Source: Membranipora membranacea
Taxonomy: Eukaryota > Bryozoa > Gymnolaemata > Cheilostomatida > Membraniporidae
NCBI GenBank assembly: GCA_914767715.1
Contig: OU612069.1
Span: 16,987,387 to 17,051,386, forward strand
DNA: 64,000 nucleotides
Reading direction: 5' to 3'
Part shown: positions 12,146 to 24,490 of the stretch, one piece after another
Layout: each line of letters opens with the position of its first letter
Numbering within the stretch: position 1 is the stretch's first letter
Translations under genes and position numbers: made by a program
Notes under the pieces: generated by a model
Databases searched by the model: none
What the model saw: only the letters and a program-made list of their open reading frames with translations
What the model was told of the DNA's origin: nothing

Positions 12146-13762
12146 GTATGTACTCAGAAAAAAACCTCAAAAACCTATTTTTACAGTTAAAAAAATAATA
12201 ATTAAAAGCTTAAACTACTGCTGCCACTGCAAATGTGTGCATATTGAATTCTGAATAGCTCAAAGATAACTGATTGAGGCTTAAACCTCAAAATGTTCAC
12301 CTAATCAGCAAATGATTTGCACAAACAGATCTTAAAAAATCAGGGTATGCAAAATCGCACTGGGTGATGAGATCATTGTGTTCAACTAGCAAGACGGTAA
12401 CTACATAGATAAGTACCCTAGATAATTAATTTCAAACCCTGATTTTGACGACCATGTTGTGCAAATTACTTGCCCACAAGGTGAAAACGCTGAGATTGCA
12501 GCCTCATATAATTAATTTTGGTCTATACAGAATTTAATAAGCACACAATTGCCTGTGTGGCAGCAGTGGTCTAACATATGAAAGCTCAACCAGAAAAACC
12601 ATTGTTATAAAAATATGTCATTAAGAATTTTAATAAGAAAAATGAAAGGAAAGAATAGCTTTTTAATTGATATTAGAAAACCCAGATAAAAAGCAATCAG
12701 TAATACAAAATAGCAATCTTATTTCTTATTTCAGTCAGGATTTGGATGAGATTGTTTCAATTTCGATTTTTGGTAGAATCCGTTTTAGCTATCAGATCTT
12801 ATCATATGCTTGTGGATTGGCTAATATGCACAGTGATAGCATTTTTTTTCTCTCAATCTAAGCACGGCAAACTGTCAAATGCTTTATCGATGGTTAATCA
12901 AGTGATAGAACAAACTGTAACAGGGCTCTTTAACTTGTTTTCAAATGATGGTTAAAGGGGATCCGAGACATTTCAGCCTAAATTCTGGATAGAATATAGT
13001 ATGACAACTGATATATCCATTATTTTTCAAAACGACAAGACCTGGCAAAAATTTTACTGATGAAATGATAAATATAATGATTAGAAATTACCGTGTGATT
13101 GAGTTACTGTGCTGTGTTGAGGTCATAGATCATTTGATCATGTGACAATTGAAATATCATTTGACGTTTCATATGTCCGTTGATCAAAGATAATTTCTCA
13201 TCATCGCAGAATCAAATGAATATTTGATCAAGTGATATTCCTGCAATATGAGTATATTTTGAATATTTGAAATAATTATTTCATCAAATAATCATTTATA
13301 TGTTTGTGATGTCACATACTGTAGAAACAATTAATTTTGCAGCAGAGAAGACAACAACTTGATATTCTTGTTGTGCTGTGAGGTTGACTTCTAAGTGAGT
13401 CTGATCCTGTGAACTTGTGACTTTCGTTGGGTTGCGAAATGTATGGAGTATTCATGGTGATGCATGTCAGGTCAGTTACTCAACTAAATTTCATAGATTT
13501 CGGCTTAAGCTGGCATGAAGTATAGTGTTACTTTCATTCACAATTTTTCTCTGCTGAAGGAACCTCTCCCAACAATAGAAATGGAGCACAGCACTGTATC
13601 GAGGTTAAAATGTGGGGAGGACAGATTCGCTTATCTCTTTTGTCTGGCTGACATCACTCTTTGTTTGTAATATTCTCTCCCAGCTACCACCAATTGTATA
13701 ACCTAGCAGGCTGACATCGGTGAGGAGTTACGCTCTTCCAGTGTGTGAAGGGGCAAATCTAA
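12146..13762. other. No gene recognised
   Basis: Should hold the 3' end of the lectin gene, but I found no exon with the expected Cys/Trp pattern. Around 13120-13260, TTTGATCA and its partial inverts recur five or so times, which may be the remains of a small inverted-repeat element. Confidence 0.4.
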
Positions 13763-14067
13763 ATTATCGCTCAGTGGTGAACTGGTCACCACAACTTTTT
13801 CCCTATTATTTAAAAAATGACAACTTGTATTTTAAGTACCAGTCGAATGTGAACTGTATATTTTCAACATAACATACATATAAAATATATTCAATTTCAA
13901 ACCAGCCATATTTTGTTTCTTAATCAGGAGGATGAAAAAATGTAAATCAACAGGGCATTATGTGCAGGTCATGTGATACTCAGTTAGTTCGAGTAAAGTG
14001 GGCCACAGCAAGCGGGGTGGTGAAAGAGGGTGCCAAGTCTAATTGTAAGTAAAACGCTGATAAGAAT
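13763..14067 (-). repeat. 3' flank of copy 2, duplicated at 62030-62314
   Basis: Near-identical to the sequence after copy 3's stop codon (shared blocks such as ATTATCGCTCAGTGGTGAA, GTCATGTGATACTCAG and GGTGCCAAGTCTAATTG). It shows that the gene was duplicated with at least 300 bases of 3' flank. It probably includes the 3' UTR; I saw no canonical AATAAA close to the stop. Confidence 0.8.
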
Positions 14068-14596
14068 TTAAAAATATGATAGAAATATGCAAAGCACGCT
14101 CAGTATGATGATCCAATGAATGCGCCGGCGATCTCTCTTTCTTTTGTTTTCATTACTAAGTTCAGTCAGTGACAAAGCAATATCAGAATGATCATCGCTT
14201 TCACCGTGCAAACGCTTTTGCATGTCTAGTGATAGTCTGTGGTACTCTGCAGCTTTGTCAAACTCATTCATTGCATGGTATGTGTTTCCCAGGTTATTCA
14301 GTGACACATAAATATTAGAATGGTCACTATTCTCACCGTGTATACGCTTACGCATTTCTAGTGATAGTCTGTAGTATTCTGCAGCTTTGTAATAATCCTT
14401 CATTGCGTGGTATGTGTTTCCCAGGTTATTCAGTAGCACTGCAATATCAGAGCGATCGCTATTGTCACCGTGTATACGCTTACGCATTTCTAGTGATAGT
14501 CTGTGGTATTCTACAGCTTTGTCATATTCATTCATTGCGTGGTATGTGTTTCCCAGGTTATTAAGTGACACAGCAATATCAGAGTGGTCACTATTC
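14068..14596 (-). pseudogene. Severed C-terminus of NTase-TPR copy 2: three TPR units plus tail anchor
   Basis: In the frame displaced by the insertion near 14607, this segment encodes three more 44-residue TPR units (LNNLGNTYHAMNEYDKA type) and then KRKRDRRRIHWIIILSVL followed by CIFLSYF and stop. The basic stretch followed by about 17 hydrophobic residues at the extreme C-terminus looks like a tail anchor, with the TPRs on the cytosolic side. It has no start of its own and is normally the end of the protein encoded by 14597-19027. Compared with copy 3 the last codons differ: a one-base difference in an A/T run ends the protein at SYF rather than ten residues later. Confidence 0.7.
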
Positions 14597-17500
14597 TCAC
14601 CATGTTTTACGCTTCTCCATTTCTAGTGATAGTCTGTGGTATTCTGCTGCTTTGTTATACTCATTCATTGCTTTGTAGGTGGTTCCCAGGTTATTAAGTG
14701 ACACATAAAAATTAGAATGGTCACTATTCTCACCGTGTATACGCTTACACATTTCTAGGGATAGTCTGAAGTATTCTGCAGCTTTGTCATACTCATGCAT
14801 TGCATAGTATGTGGTACCCAGATTATTCAGTAACGCCGCAATATCAGAGTGATCACTATTCTCACCATGTATTCGCTTACGCATTTCTAGTGATAGTCTT
14901 TGGTATTCTGCTGCTTTTTTATACTCATTCATTGCGTGGTATGTGTGTCCCAGGTTATAAAGTGACACAGCAATATCAGAGTGATCACTATTCTCCCCGT
15001 GCAAACGCTTATACATTTCTAACGCTAGTTTGTAGTTTTTTGCAGCTGAATCATATTGCCGCATTTCATGCATTATATATCCTTGGTAACATACAGCATC
15101 TGACATGTCTGCACAAAAGACATTTTCACTGTATACACGCCTGTACATGTCTATCGATGAAATCATGCACTCTTCAGCTGCGCACAAATCTCCTAATTTA
15201 ATGTAGTTTTCTCCCATTTTTTGAAGTAAGAGAGCAATCTTTGGATGATCGACAGTCTTACTGTAGATGCGGCAGTAAGTTGCCTTTGAGCTCTCAAAGT
15301 ATATTTTAGCCTGGTCATAATGCTGTTGTTTGTGGAAGGCCAACCCAACTACATAATATCCATGTGCAGCTGCAGGTACTAAACTCTCCTCTCCATACAA
15401 ATGTTCAAACATACTCTGATATTTTCTGCTGTATTTGATTGAGGCGGCATGGTCATACTGTTCATCATACAAATACGCCAGTGCCTCTATACATTCAAGC
15501 AATGCTGAGGTTGGCTGCTGTAAGATAAGAAGTCTTTCCTCTGTGGTCAATTTCTGTAGGTCTCTTCCAATGTTGCTTGCTTCTGAGCTGTCGATAGATT
15601 CACCATAATAATCATACTTCACTTCTTGGCTTGCCTTCATATAGAAATACTGAAGTGCCCTGAGAAGATAGTTTTCAGCTTTGTCACATTGTCTTAAGTC
15701 AACAAATAAGCGCCCTATGCTAAGCAAGTAATCTCCTGATGATTCTTCACCTACACCCTCCAAAGTGTTGAGTGCAGCGATCCGATCTCCTAGATGACGC
15801 TGGCAGGTAGCGATCCTTAGACACACTGATTTGGTCTTGTAGCATTTATCATTCTCTCTGAGATGAATGAGAACTTCCAGAGCTTGCCTGAAGTAAAAGT
15901 TATCTATGAAAATATTTGCTACCAGATACCTTATTTCTTTATTACAAATGGCGCTGTGACTACCAAGCCAGTCTAGAATGTTCTCCTCGGCTAGGTGCTG
16001 CATTGGCCCGAAGTGCTGATTCAGCAAATTGAATGCTTGCATTGTGTGCCCAGTATGCTGGAGTGTCGATATCTTGCATAGGAATGTCTGGTCATTCGCA
16101 TTCGCTGTTGTTTTATAACCCATACACACAGTACCCAATTGATCAGCGTTTACTTCCCCTAGTTTATCCTTTAAAGGAACCATCATATCAGCTAGTGCCA
16201 GGATAAGACCTGTGTGAACATACAATCTATTCCCAGGTGATTTACAATCAATCTTTAATTTTGTAGTTTCTGTTGTTCGCTTCTCTGCTGTTGAAATCCT
16301 GTCATCTTGAGAGTCATGGTACAGGTAAGCTGAAAGTCTGACAAAACAGGCAACAGCAAGCTGAAAGATCAATGATTTATACAAATCCTCTGATATTTTC
16401 CCAGTCGAGTGCAGGCGTTCTGCAGTTGTCCATGCATCTTTTCCAAACACCTGATGGATCACTGCCAGATCATACAACAGTATTGAGGGAAATCTGTAGA
16501 GTTGCCTCTTCACGTCTACTGTATAGGCTTGATTCAGCAAGCGATCATCAGGGGTAAAGTCAAACTTCTTCATATCGTTTGCCAGCATGTCTATATTTGC
16601 ATTTGCCCGTGCTTCACTGAGCTTGATAGACTGTATGAATTCCTTGAGGGTACAAAGTAGGTTACTATTCCCATTAAAATATACCTCTGTCATATAGCAG
16701 AGCATTGCTGTAAGATCACCTTTCAGGGAGTCTTTTGTAGGGTTTTTCAGTACATGCTCATATGCAATGCCTAAATCACTGGGAGTAGTTATGAAACTGC
16801 ATTTATTACTGTTCTGTCCATTACCTGTTGGTATGTTGCCAGCCTCTGCAGACAAGCCGTCGATTTTGAATCCATTTTTTGATTCGTCATCAAACCACCC
16901 ATTCAGTTCTTCAATTGCCATATACTTAAGCTTAGTTTCCCCGAGATTACCTATTAGAAAATAGCTGGTCATTGCTAATTTCCTGAAATAGTCTTCAGTC
17001 TGCGGTGTTTTCTTCTCGATTAGAAATATGTATTCGAGATCAGAGTACGGGGTTGCCTCCCCTCGAGCTAGTGAGCCTATAGCTATAACTGAAAATCCAC
17101 ATGGTGGTTCCTGGACCAGAGTTTCCACACTTTTATCTATGATAGTGTGAACAAAGTCGATCATTCTCATCGTGCATAGTGTAGATACTGTTTGAGCAGA
17201 ATCAACTAGCTGTCCCATCATATCTTCCGTTGGCATTGGTTCTTCTGAATTCACATCAAATCGCATGGATAGTTCGTCAGTTACTTGATTTTGAATTCGA
17301 ACCTCATCTCTTATCTTATGTAGATTGCTGAGAAGATCAGTAGTTATTTCCTGCTGTTGATCATAGCTGATCACAGCTGATCCTTTCCAGAATGTCTGCT
17401 GAACCTGGAATACTCTTTCTTTCCAGCCGTCATATCCTGGTTTTCTCACTGACACAGAGTTGAAGAGTGTGTGTGCCTGTAAAATGAAAATATGACTCCG

Positions 17501-19027
17501 ATTATAGTACAAAGTAGCAAAGCACTTGTTGGCTTTGAGAATGCGTTTGTAAGTGTAGGGAGAGCATTGGATGGAATCACTTCGCAACCAGCATAATGAC
17601 TTCCGTTATACATCAGAGGATTTGTAAGACATCTGATTTGCTTTATTATTGCAACAAGTCGCGCGCCTGTCATGATTGAGATAACTTTGCGTTTGGATTT
17701 TATTTTTCATAGTGTGGTGGATTTTTCACCGCAGCTGGACAGTCAAAATTTATTCCACTTAAATTCATGTTGTAATCATGTTATTTGTCTTCACGTTAGG
17801 AGGACTCATCATTTTAGTAAATTTTCTAATTTTAGTTTTATCAAACCCACCCAGTATTTTCAATTTCATAGCCATGGAATTTTCCTTAGCAGTAACATAT
17901 TACACATGCCTCACATGATCATTGTTAACCTAAATACTATGTTTTAACAATGATTTTAATAACTCAACACTAGTGGAATCAAATCAGCTAGTATTTTGCA
18001 GCTGAAGCTGCCACACCTTATATATTGAACAAATCAATAGAAAACAATACAGTGCCATAGGGAGTTAAACCCACTGAAGTAAGTGTTCTTGAGTTCTGCC
18101 TGCTGGCTGACCTCCCTGCCTTGTCATAAATTTGCCTTGTACTCTGTTGTTTGGCTGTTGTTTGGCACACTTGTCTTGCCAGATAAATTAGGTTACTATC
18201 TTGTCCATAACCCCCTCAATTTATCTTGCCTGATAAAATAGCTTACTAGTTTATCCATATCCCCCCCATTTGTCTTGCCTGGTAAATTAGGTCACTAGCT
18301 GTCCATACCCCCTCCTAGATCCCCAGATAAATAAAGTTACTATATTTCTCCATATCTCCCTCCTCCCAAATTCAGTCCCAAAGTCAGGTCAATAGTATTC
18401 CCACTAAGATAGAGTCAGCGTACTTGTTAACTTCCGACGAAGATAGTGTCGGCGATTCCGAATTGATCGGACATTGAATTTGAATATTGCTTTACAATCA
18501 GCAGCATCTTTATATCAACTATTTCTTCTTTAAAAACATTTTTTGCCTAAAATTAAAAAAAATCACACTGCTCAGGACAAGCTGTTCATTCTATTATAAT
18601 TTTCAAACTCAAAATCAGATCAGAATGGATGGAGTTATTGACAGAAAACCTGGATTTTAGACAGTAAATCAACAATAGCATCATTGCTTCTACACCTTCC
18701 AATGTCGTTACGTCGCCCACAATTAAATGCCTCAATGCTAATGCTGCATATTGTGTCCTGTCTAGGTTTTATTAAGTCTATGGTAAGAGCACTGATTAGT
18801 TTTATTATACCAACAGATTGCTGTTGTCATGCTTCGGATAATTTTAATATTTTATTATAGCTTACCCTCAGACAATCTGTCCAGTCGTCAGTTTTCTGAT
18901 ATTTCTTGTAATAAAACTCTGCTAGTCGTACCAAGTGCTTCACTTGGACCTCCAGATTATATTTACCTCCTACACTACAGGAGTAATCCCTCTTGAACTC
19001 ATGTAAATAATCCTCGTTATAAATCAT
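14597..19027 (-). CDS. NTase-TPR protein, paralogue copy 2 (frameshifted near its 3' end)
   Basis: Exons 18866-19027 (54 codons) and 17476-14597 join in phase 0 to give about 1013 residues before a premature TGA at 14597-14599. Residues 1-54 begin MIYNEDYLHEFKRDYS. The nucleotidyltransferase signature GSLARGEATPYSDLEY lies at about 188-203, giving G-S-x(10)-D-L-E, and GFKIDGLSAEAGN at about 256-268 fits the DUF294/PII-uridylyltransferase-like pattern. A mixed helical region follows, then degenerate TPRs from about 500, then KLC-like 44-residue units ending in KRIHGENSDHSDIA. The last unit reads EKRKTW-stop instead of EKRIHGEN because CATGTTTTACGC has one base more than the CATGTATACGC of every other unit. 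Function is not known; signalling or innate recognition is a guess from architecture. The frameshift could be a pseudogene mutation, an allele or an assembly error. Confidence 0.8.
18171..18366 (+). repeat. Four tandem copies of a ~49-bp unit inside copy 2's intron
   Basis: TCTTGCCAGATAAATTAGG, TCTTGCCTGATAAAATAGC, TCTTGCCTGGTAAATTAGG and a decayed CCCAGATAAATAAAG start successive units at about 18174, 18224, 18273 and 18320. Each ends with GTCCATA and a C-rich stretch. Confidence 0.8.
18459..18784. mobile_element. MITE family A, left-truncated copy in copy 2's intron
   Basis: The right arm matches the 8202-8674 copy (GCTTCTACACCTTCCAATG, GTGTCCTGTCTAGG, TTATTAAGTCTATGGTA). The internal segment with AATCAGCAGCATCTT matches the 55598 copy. 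The outer left arm is missing. It is absent from copy 1's shorter intron, so it inserted after the genes duplicated. Confidence 0.8.
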
Positions 19028-20504
19028 CTGAAAGACAAGATAAAAATGTCTGTGCAATATCAACGGTCAATAATTGTGAGGCCCCCTAAAATGTGTTCAT
19101 GTGGTCATGATTTTCTTATACATGTAAATTGTAATTACCTTCCCTTCATCATAGAAGATCAGAAGTAGTCCAGAATAACCAACGGATAGCTTTCATTTTA
19201 TTTTAATGGCTTTAGGGCAAAAATTTGACAGTGTTTATATGTGTAGATAGTTTGTATAAATACTACGTCATAGTTTCTACACCTCTCAGTTTGCCAGTTA
19301 GGGAGAAAATCAGTTTTTTTAACTGGAAAAAATAGGAGGAGATAAATCATAATGATTGCCCATGGAATCCCAGTATTTTGCCTGAGAATACCAAATCATT
19401 CCCATTCATACATTTTCAGCTCAGTTAAAATTGGAGGAATTGGAGCAAGATTGTAAATCGTATTGCAGGGTGAAATGTTATGAGACAGGTTACAATTATG
19501 ACTCAAAGTCAAATTAAGTCAGCAAATGTATATGCAGAGAGATGTGAGTGCATCTTAGTAAGATTTTCAAAGGCTGCAGCCAGCAAATTCTATCCAATAG
19601 AGGGAAATTGTATTTGATATGACCTCTTAAACAACCATTGCTACAGGAGTTTGTGGTCAACTGTTTTGTGAGAGGGCTGCATCCAGAGAAGCTGGCAAAG
19701 GAAGAAGCTGAAGGGTAAAATTTTCAAACATTTGTATTAACTCCTTGGTTATAATGAAACCAGCACATTTACCACATGCAGACTTATTTCATTCACTTTA
19801 TAGCTGGTGTAACATATAAATCAGATGACTTCGTCAACGACCATGGGAGGCGAAATAAGTAGAGACAGCAAGGCTCAGACATTTCTATAATAGAATCGCT
19901 AATGTCGTTTTCCCCTGTTTTCGTAAGTTAACCATGTTGACGTCCCTTGTTTATGGTACTGAATTAACTGTTGTTTTCTATGACAAGAACATGATTTTTC
20001 GAAGTGACATTTTGAAATCATAGAAAATAACATAATGTACAGTTGACGTGTTTTGGCCTGTGGTGGCTAATATAAAAGCGCTGGGAGCCCAATGCATGAC
20101 AAGCTGTTTGGAACCAAAACTTAAAAGCCAAAGTATTGGGTAAAAGACTGCTGCATTTTCGTCTCACAGTTGGCTGTATTTAATACACCATCGTTATACC
20201 AGGTTGGTTGAAATGAAATTTAGTGATTAAGTAAAACACATAGTTGGAATTCTTCTCCCCTGACCTCGTAAATAGAACCTGGATGATGCAAGAAAATATC
20301 GTACACTGGCGAAATAACCCAGTACATGGCCATTAAAATCAATTGGTAATCCTATTTGTATTGGTATTGACCTAATCATTTTGTTCTGTCTGATGATCTG
20401 AGTCTATGAACTAGGCCACATGACTGCTTCTCAAGACCCAAAGTCACCCGCCCGATACCGCCTCGTAACATCCGTATGTATTCCCCGAGACTGCATGCAG
20501 GCTC
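19028..20504. other. No gene recognised, apart from one weak exon candidate
   Basis: Upstream of copy 2. Non-coding AT-rich sequence. I saw no promoter motif that I would defend. Confidence 0.4.
19647..19714 (+). other. Possible isolated coding exon
   Basis: TTGCTACAG is followed by 68 bases reading EFVVNCFVRGLHPEKLAKEE and then GTAAAA. Splice signals and composition are exon-like, but no neighbouring exon on the plus strand was found. It could be a transposon-derived fragment. Confidence 0.2.
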
Positions 20505-20735
20505 TCGGCCTATTGGCTAAGATCAAAGTGTCATGGCCAATGGCTGATTAGTGCCTGTCACAGTTTCTGGCAGCTTGCTGCAAACTCACGATTAGGAGGT
20601 CCACCATGGCCTCACCTCTAGGATGCATTCTAGTTTACTAGGGTGTATCATACTCTCAGTAAGAGGACTGCGGGCAACTTGCGTCCCTCTTTAGGGGCAG
20701 CCCACCCTCTGTTTTGTCATTAACAGGGCATGCAG
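20505..20735. repeat. Interspersed repeat B, copy 1
   Basis: Matches 39985-40195 over about 200 bases in the same orientation: TTGGCTAAGATCAAAGTGTC, GGCAGCTTGCTGC, TATGGCCTCACCTCTAGG-like, CTTGCGTCCCTCTTTAGGGG. Class unknown; no coding potential. Confidence 0.8.
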
Positions 20736-22269
20736 GCTCTGCACGATATCGTACTTACACAGCTGCTGTGATTGGTGTTTTTTAGCCTACCCCCCCCCCC
20801 ACCTGACTCCAAGGACTTGACATTATGTCTTTTAATGAGAAATAACACATTGTGAAGGGTACAATTCTTTTGTGACGGTGACCATCCAATAGTGTGGGCA
20901 ACTGGGGTGTAGGGAAGGCAACTGGAAATTTCACAGACATGAATATAATATATATAGCTGAGGTTCTAGTGCTGATAATTTTGTAGGTTTGTGATGGTAG
21001 CAACCCTGCTCCAGCAACCGTTTCCTGTGATTGAGATTCATTGGCCAACAATGGATGTATTATTTTAGATATTACACCTGGATATCTATTTTTCCCACCC
21101 AGTGCCTCAGCGGTTGAGGGTGGGATATCTACGCACAAGTGTTAGAAGTGGAAAATATGAGGTAGAGGGATGATGACCAGGCAGAGTCCCAGCCGCCAGA
21201 GCTCTGTGGTGATTACAATTGAAAATGTATCAAGTTGAGCCATATTTTGGAAAACTGATATTGTTACTATCAGCTGGCTGTAAGGAAGGAAGGCAGGGGA
21301 CATCATCCCCTTCTATCTCTCTAAATTCTAACACTATCTACGCATATAGATGTCAATGAGACCTACACACTATCATTCATTAGATTTCCAGTTTAACAGG
21401 TTTAATAGCCTATTACACTGGTCTAAATATTTACAGAATAGGTCAGAGCGGCTAAAATTCTGAGACCGCGAGAACTATCAGAGCCCTGCGCATATTATTC
21501 AAAAGACGCTACAAAGGAGGAAAACAATTTTTATAATAGGATAGAGGGAGATTGAATGCGATTAGAATACTTTGAAATCCAAACAAGAGGTGTTATGACT
21601 TGTGCTATTCAGGCCTACCATAAAGAGTGAAATCTTTCTCTTTTTTTTCCTTCTTGATGATATTCTAAGTTTCCTCCGGGGAGATAAAGTTACGGTATGG
21701 TACTCCCATTCGACTCATTCTGATTCCCCTCTTCTGTTCAGACATTACCCAATGTCATTGAATACATTATATCCACTGATTCTTAGTTGAGCTACAAAAT
21801 CTTCTCTGGACATTGTTGTACACGGTTGTCAGAAGCAGTCAGCCCCAACTAATTTATATTGTGTGGAGCAAGCCGATAGAAGTTGGTTGGATGCATGCCG
21901 AAGTGGTTTTTGAAGAAAACAATTTATCTAGTATGTAGGAATATATACAGTATCTATACAGTATAATTACTATAATATCAAGGCTCGAAGGGTGAGGTTT
22001 CAAACAGACATTACACAACAGGCGATACTAAGGCGAAACAATTGAATTATTTACCAATAATTGTAGCTATCTCCTCAATAGTTTTTTAATTTTAAAATTT
22101 AATTTCTCTTGAACTGACAAACTTAAAGGTGTAGAGCTAAGACATAGTATTGACACAACCGACCTACACATATAAATGCTGCCAAATTGCTGCCCACTTC
22201 CGTTATAATGAACTGAACCATCTGGACTATAACCCTGAATAACTTTCTAACTGGCAGACTCAGAGGTAT
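20736..22269. other. No gene recognised
   Basis: Contains a C run at about 20791-20801. The 118-codon minus ORF at 20782-21138 shows no domain. Confidence 0.45.
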
Positions 22270-22597
22270 CTAAGTCTAAGTCGTCATTGCGGATAGGGCT
22301 ACCCCTCTATAGTACAGGTACAGGCACCCATGGTACTCAAGCCGCAGCCTATACCCTTGCGAGCCGGATTTCCGGCAACATTTTTTATCGAACAGGCAGG
22401 GGGGATCTTTTAACTGCATGTGGGGTGTGCAAACACACAGGGGACCTCCTGTATTTTTAGTCCCATTCCGCAATGACCTGGCTAGGATGAGTGGCGCGCC
22501 AGTACCAAATCAGAAATCAATGCCGGCTCCGGGAATTTAACCTGGACATCACAGATCATAAGTCCTCACCCTTAACCATCAGACCACTCCTGACTCA
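22270..22597 (-). mobile_element. tRNA-derived SINE
   Basis: Read on the minus strand from 22597, GTCAGGAGTGGTCTGATGG resembles a Pol III A box, and CCAGGTTAAATTCCCGG about 45 bases later resembles a B box. A unique body follows. The head matches another element ending at about 45420. Confidence 0.6.
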
Positions 22598-23342
22598 GAG
22601 GTGTAGAAACCAAATATTTGAAATCAGCATAAAATTCTGATCTAGAAAAAGTCGTCACAGGCAGAAAAGGTCTATCTGTATTTTTTTATATTATGTAATA
22701 ATGAGTTTTTTCTGAGTCAACAATGGTTTTCAATTATTCATTTTTTTATTTTGAAAAAAAGTCAACTGCTAGTCTGCTGAGCTTTTTTCAGGCTTTCATT
22801 CAATACCAAACTTGTGTGGATCAGTAAAGGCACTTGCGCGTAACGCGCAAAAAACGAAAATACCCCCAAAGTTACAAGCGAGAATGGTCCATCTGCATGC
22901 AAACAGACCTTTTTGCCTTCAGTCCAACACAGCAGCTGGCCAGAATTGACAAACAATAACGGTGTATGTGTCATTTTATTGCAGCAACACACCACCTTGT
23001 CCATTTATGCCAACCTCATCAAACTTTTATCAACTCATAACCATCCTGCACAGGGGAGACAATCCCAAAGGTGCAATTACCAGATCTATTTACTTGTTCT
23101 GAGTAAAGGGTGTCATTTTCCATTTTATTTTTCTTTCAAATGGAAATTTAAACATAACAAAAAACAAAAAACAAAACAAAGGAAAATCAGCTAACCAAGC
23201 AAAAATTCAATAGAAAACAACATTACTGTAAAAAATGATCATTATCAATAAAAATGCAACTCTTAGTGATGCTAGTACACAGGCTGCTGTACACCATGAA
23301 CTGTGGTTCCGTCAATTCCGTATACTCTTCCAGAACCAGGGG
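22598..23342. other. No gene recognised
   Basis: Probably the 3' remainder of the transposon ORF at 23343 plus AT-rich sequence with an A/CAAAA-rich run at about 23150-23190. Confidence 0.4.
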
Positions 23343-24490
23343 CTAGGATGACATCTGCTCTGCCACAGCAGGATACAGGCGCTCCTGGTCCCTGACAAAC
23401 CCCTCAAAGAACTGCCTGGCTACACGATGATTAGCAAGCTTATCAACGAGCTCCAGGCAGTCTTTGAGCTTTAGCCTTGACACACGCTGGGGCTTATCAT
23501 AGGCAGCATTAATCAGATGAAGGTTGTCTGGTGCCCCAACCCTCCTCCAGCTGACCTGTCTCAGATCCGCCTCGTAATTCTTACTGACAGCCATAGAAAT
23601 GGCTGTCCCAGCCTTTACGACTCGGATCGTATGCCACTGCGATATACCAATCAGGGAGGTTTCACGGATTGCCCTTTCAGAAAGCTGTCTTGAATTTAGG
23701 AAATCTGTGAAATCCATCACCTTCACGGTATATCTAGGCGGCTTGACTTTCGCTGTCTGGAAGAGCGTGTAGTAGCTTTCTGGAGTGCCAAGCTCAACAC
23801 CTCTCCCTGCTTGTTCAATGAGACCATGCATGCCCCCGGCCTCCATCATGCTATGGCCTGTCTCAAAGTACTTGATGGCAATGCTGATCTCACCATCAGG
23901 AGCAGGTCGAGTGGAGATGGCAGCTAGCAGAGCAGCTACAACCATCTGGTTTTTGTTTTGTCCCACGCAACCGTCTGACCACAGAATGATGTTTTTTTCT
24001 GTGATCAGGGACGGTACTGTGGTTAGGAAGTGGAAGAGACACGAGGCAATTTCATTGCCTCCCCTCATGCCTTCCACTTCCGTCCAGGTGTAACAGTAAC
24101 CATGTGTACTGGCATCACTTAGAGTTGCATGAAAACAAAGGTTAAAAGTGTTAATTTTAGTTTGTAAAAGGCAGAGCCCGCTGCCAAGCGTGGCACCTGC
24201 ATGATCTGCTGGAGATCGAAGCTTACGTTAATGGTATTCGGCTTGATTCGATCTCCAGCTTTCTCGATCTTACTCAGCTCTTTTCTGTCTTTATGGATCT
24301 GATGGGCTGTCGCGTCACCCCCTACCCGCTCGTAACTGCCTTGGCACTGACTCCTGAGCTGATGAGCTGATGTTTTTGGCTTGGCCAGTATTCACCAACC
24401 GCCTCTTTTCTGCCCGCTTAGTGACACTGGGGTTTGCCCTGATGATATGCGCTCCCCCACCAAACTCACCCCGCTCTGCTAAGTCTACAA
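23343..24490 (-). pseudogene. Decayed transposon-associated ORF (DUF7869-like)
   Basis: The longest open piece is 244 residues (23343-24077) with GGNEIASCLFHFL, ILWSDGCVGQNKNQMVVAAL and FETGHSMMEAGGMHGLIEQ. The D-x-C-x-G-Q-N-K-N and G-H-x-x-x-E/D patterns recur in animal transposon-related proteins annotated as DUF7869. Upstream, in another frame, ERVGGDATAHQIHKDRKEL and FDLQQIMQVPRLAAGSAFYK encode the segment that normally precedes it (a D-L-Q-Q-x-x-x-x-P-x-L motif). A frame change near 24155 separates the two, and another lies further 5' at about 24360. The element is therefore broken. Enzymatic role is not established; I infer a nuclease-like domain from the conserved acidic residues. No terminal repeats were found. 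Confidence 0.6.

Noticed and set aside
13120-13260. Repeated TTTGATCA words as an operator array
   Set aside because: Spacing is irregular and the words are simple AT-rich palindromes; I could not distinguish them from chance or a decayed MITE.
14361-15201. Plus-strand ORFs with YAFLVIV repeats
   Set aside because: Antisense of copy 2's TPR units.
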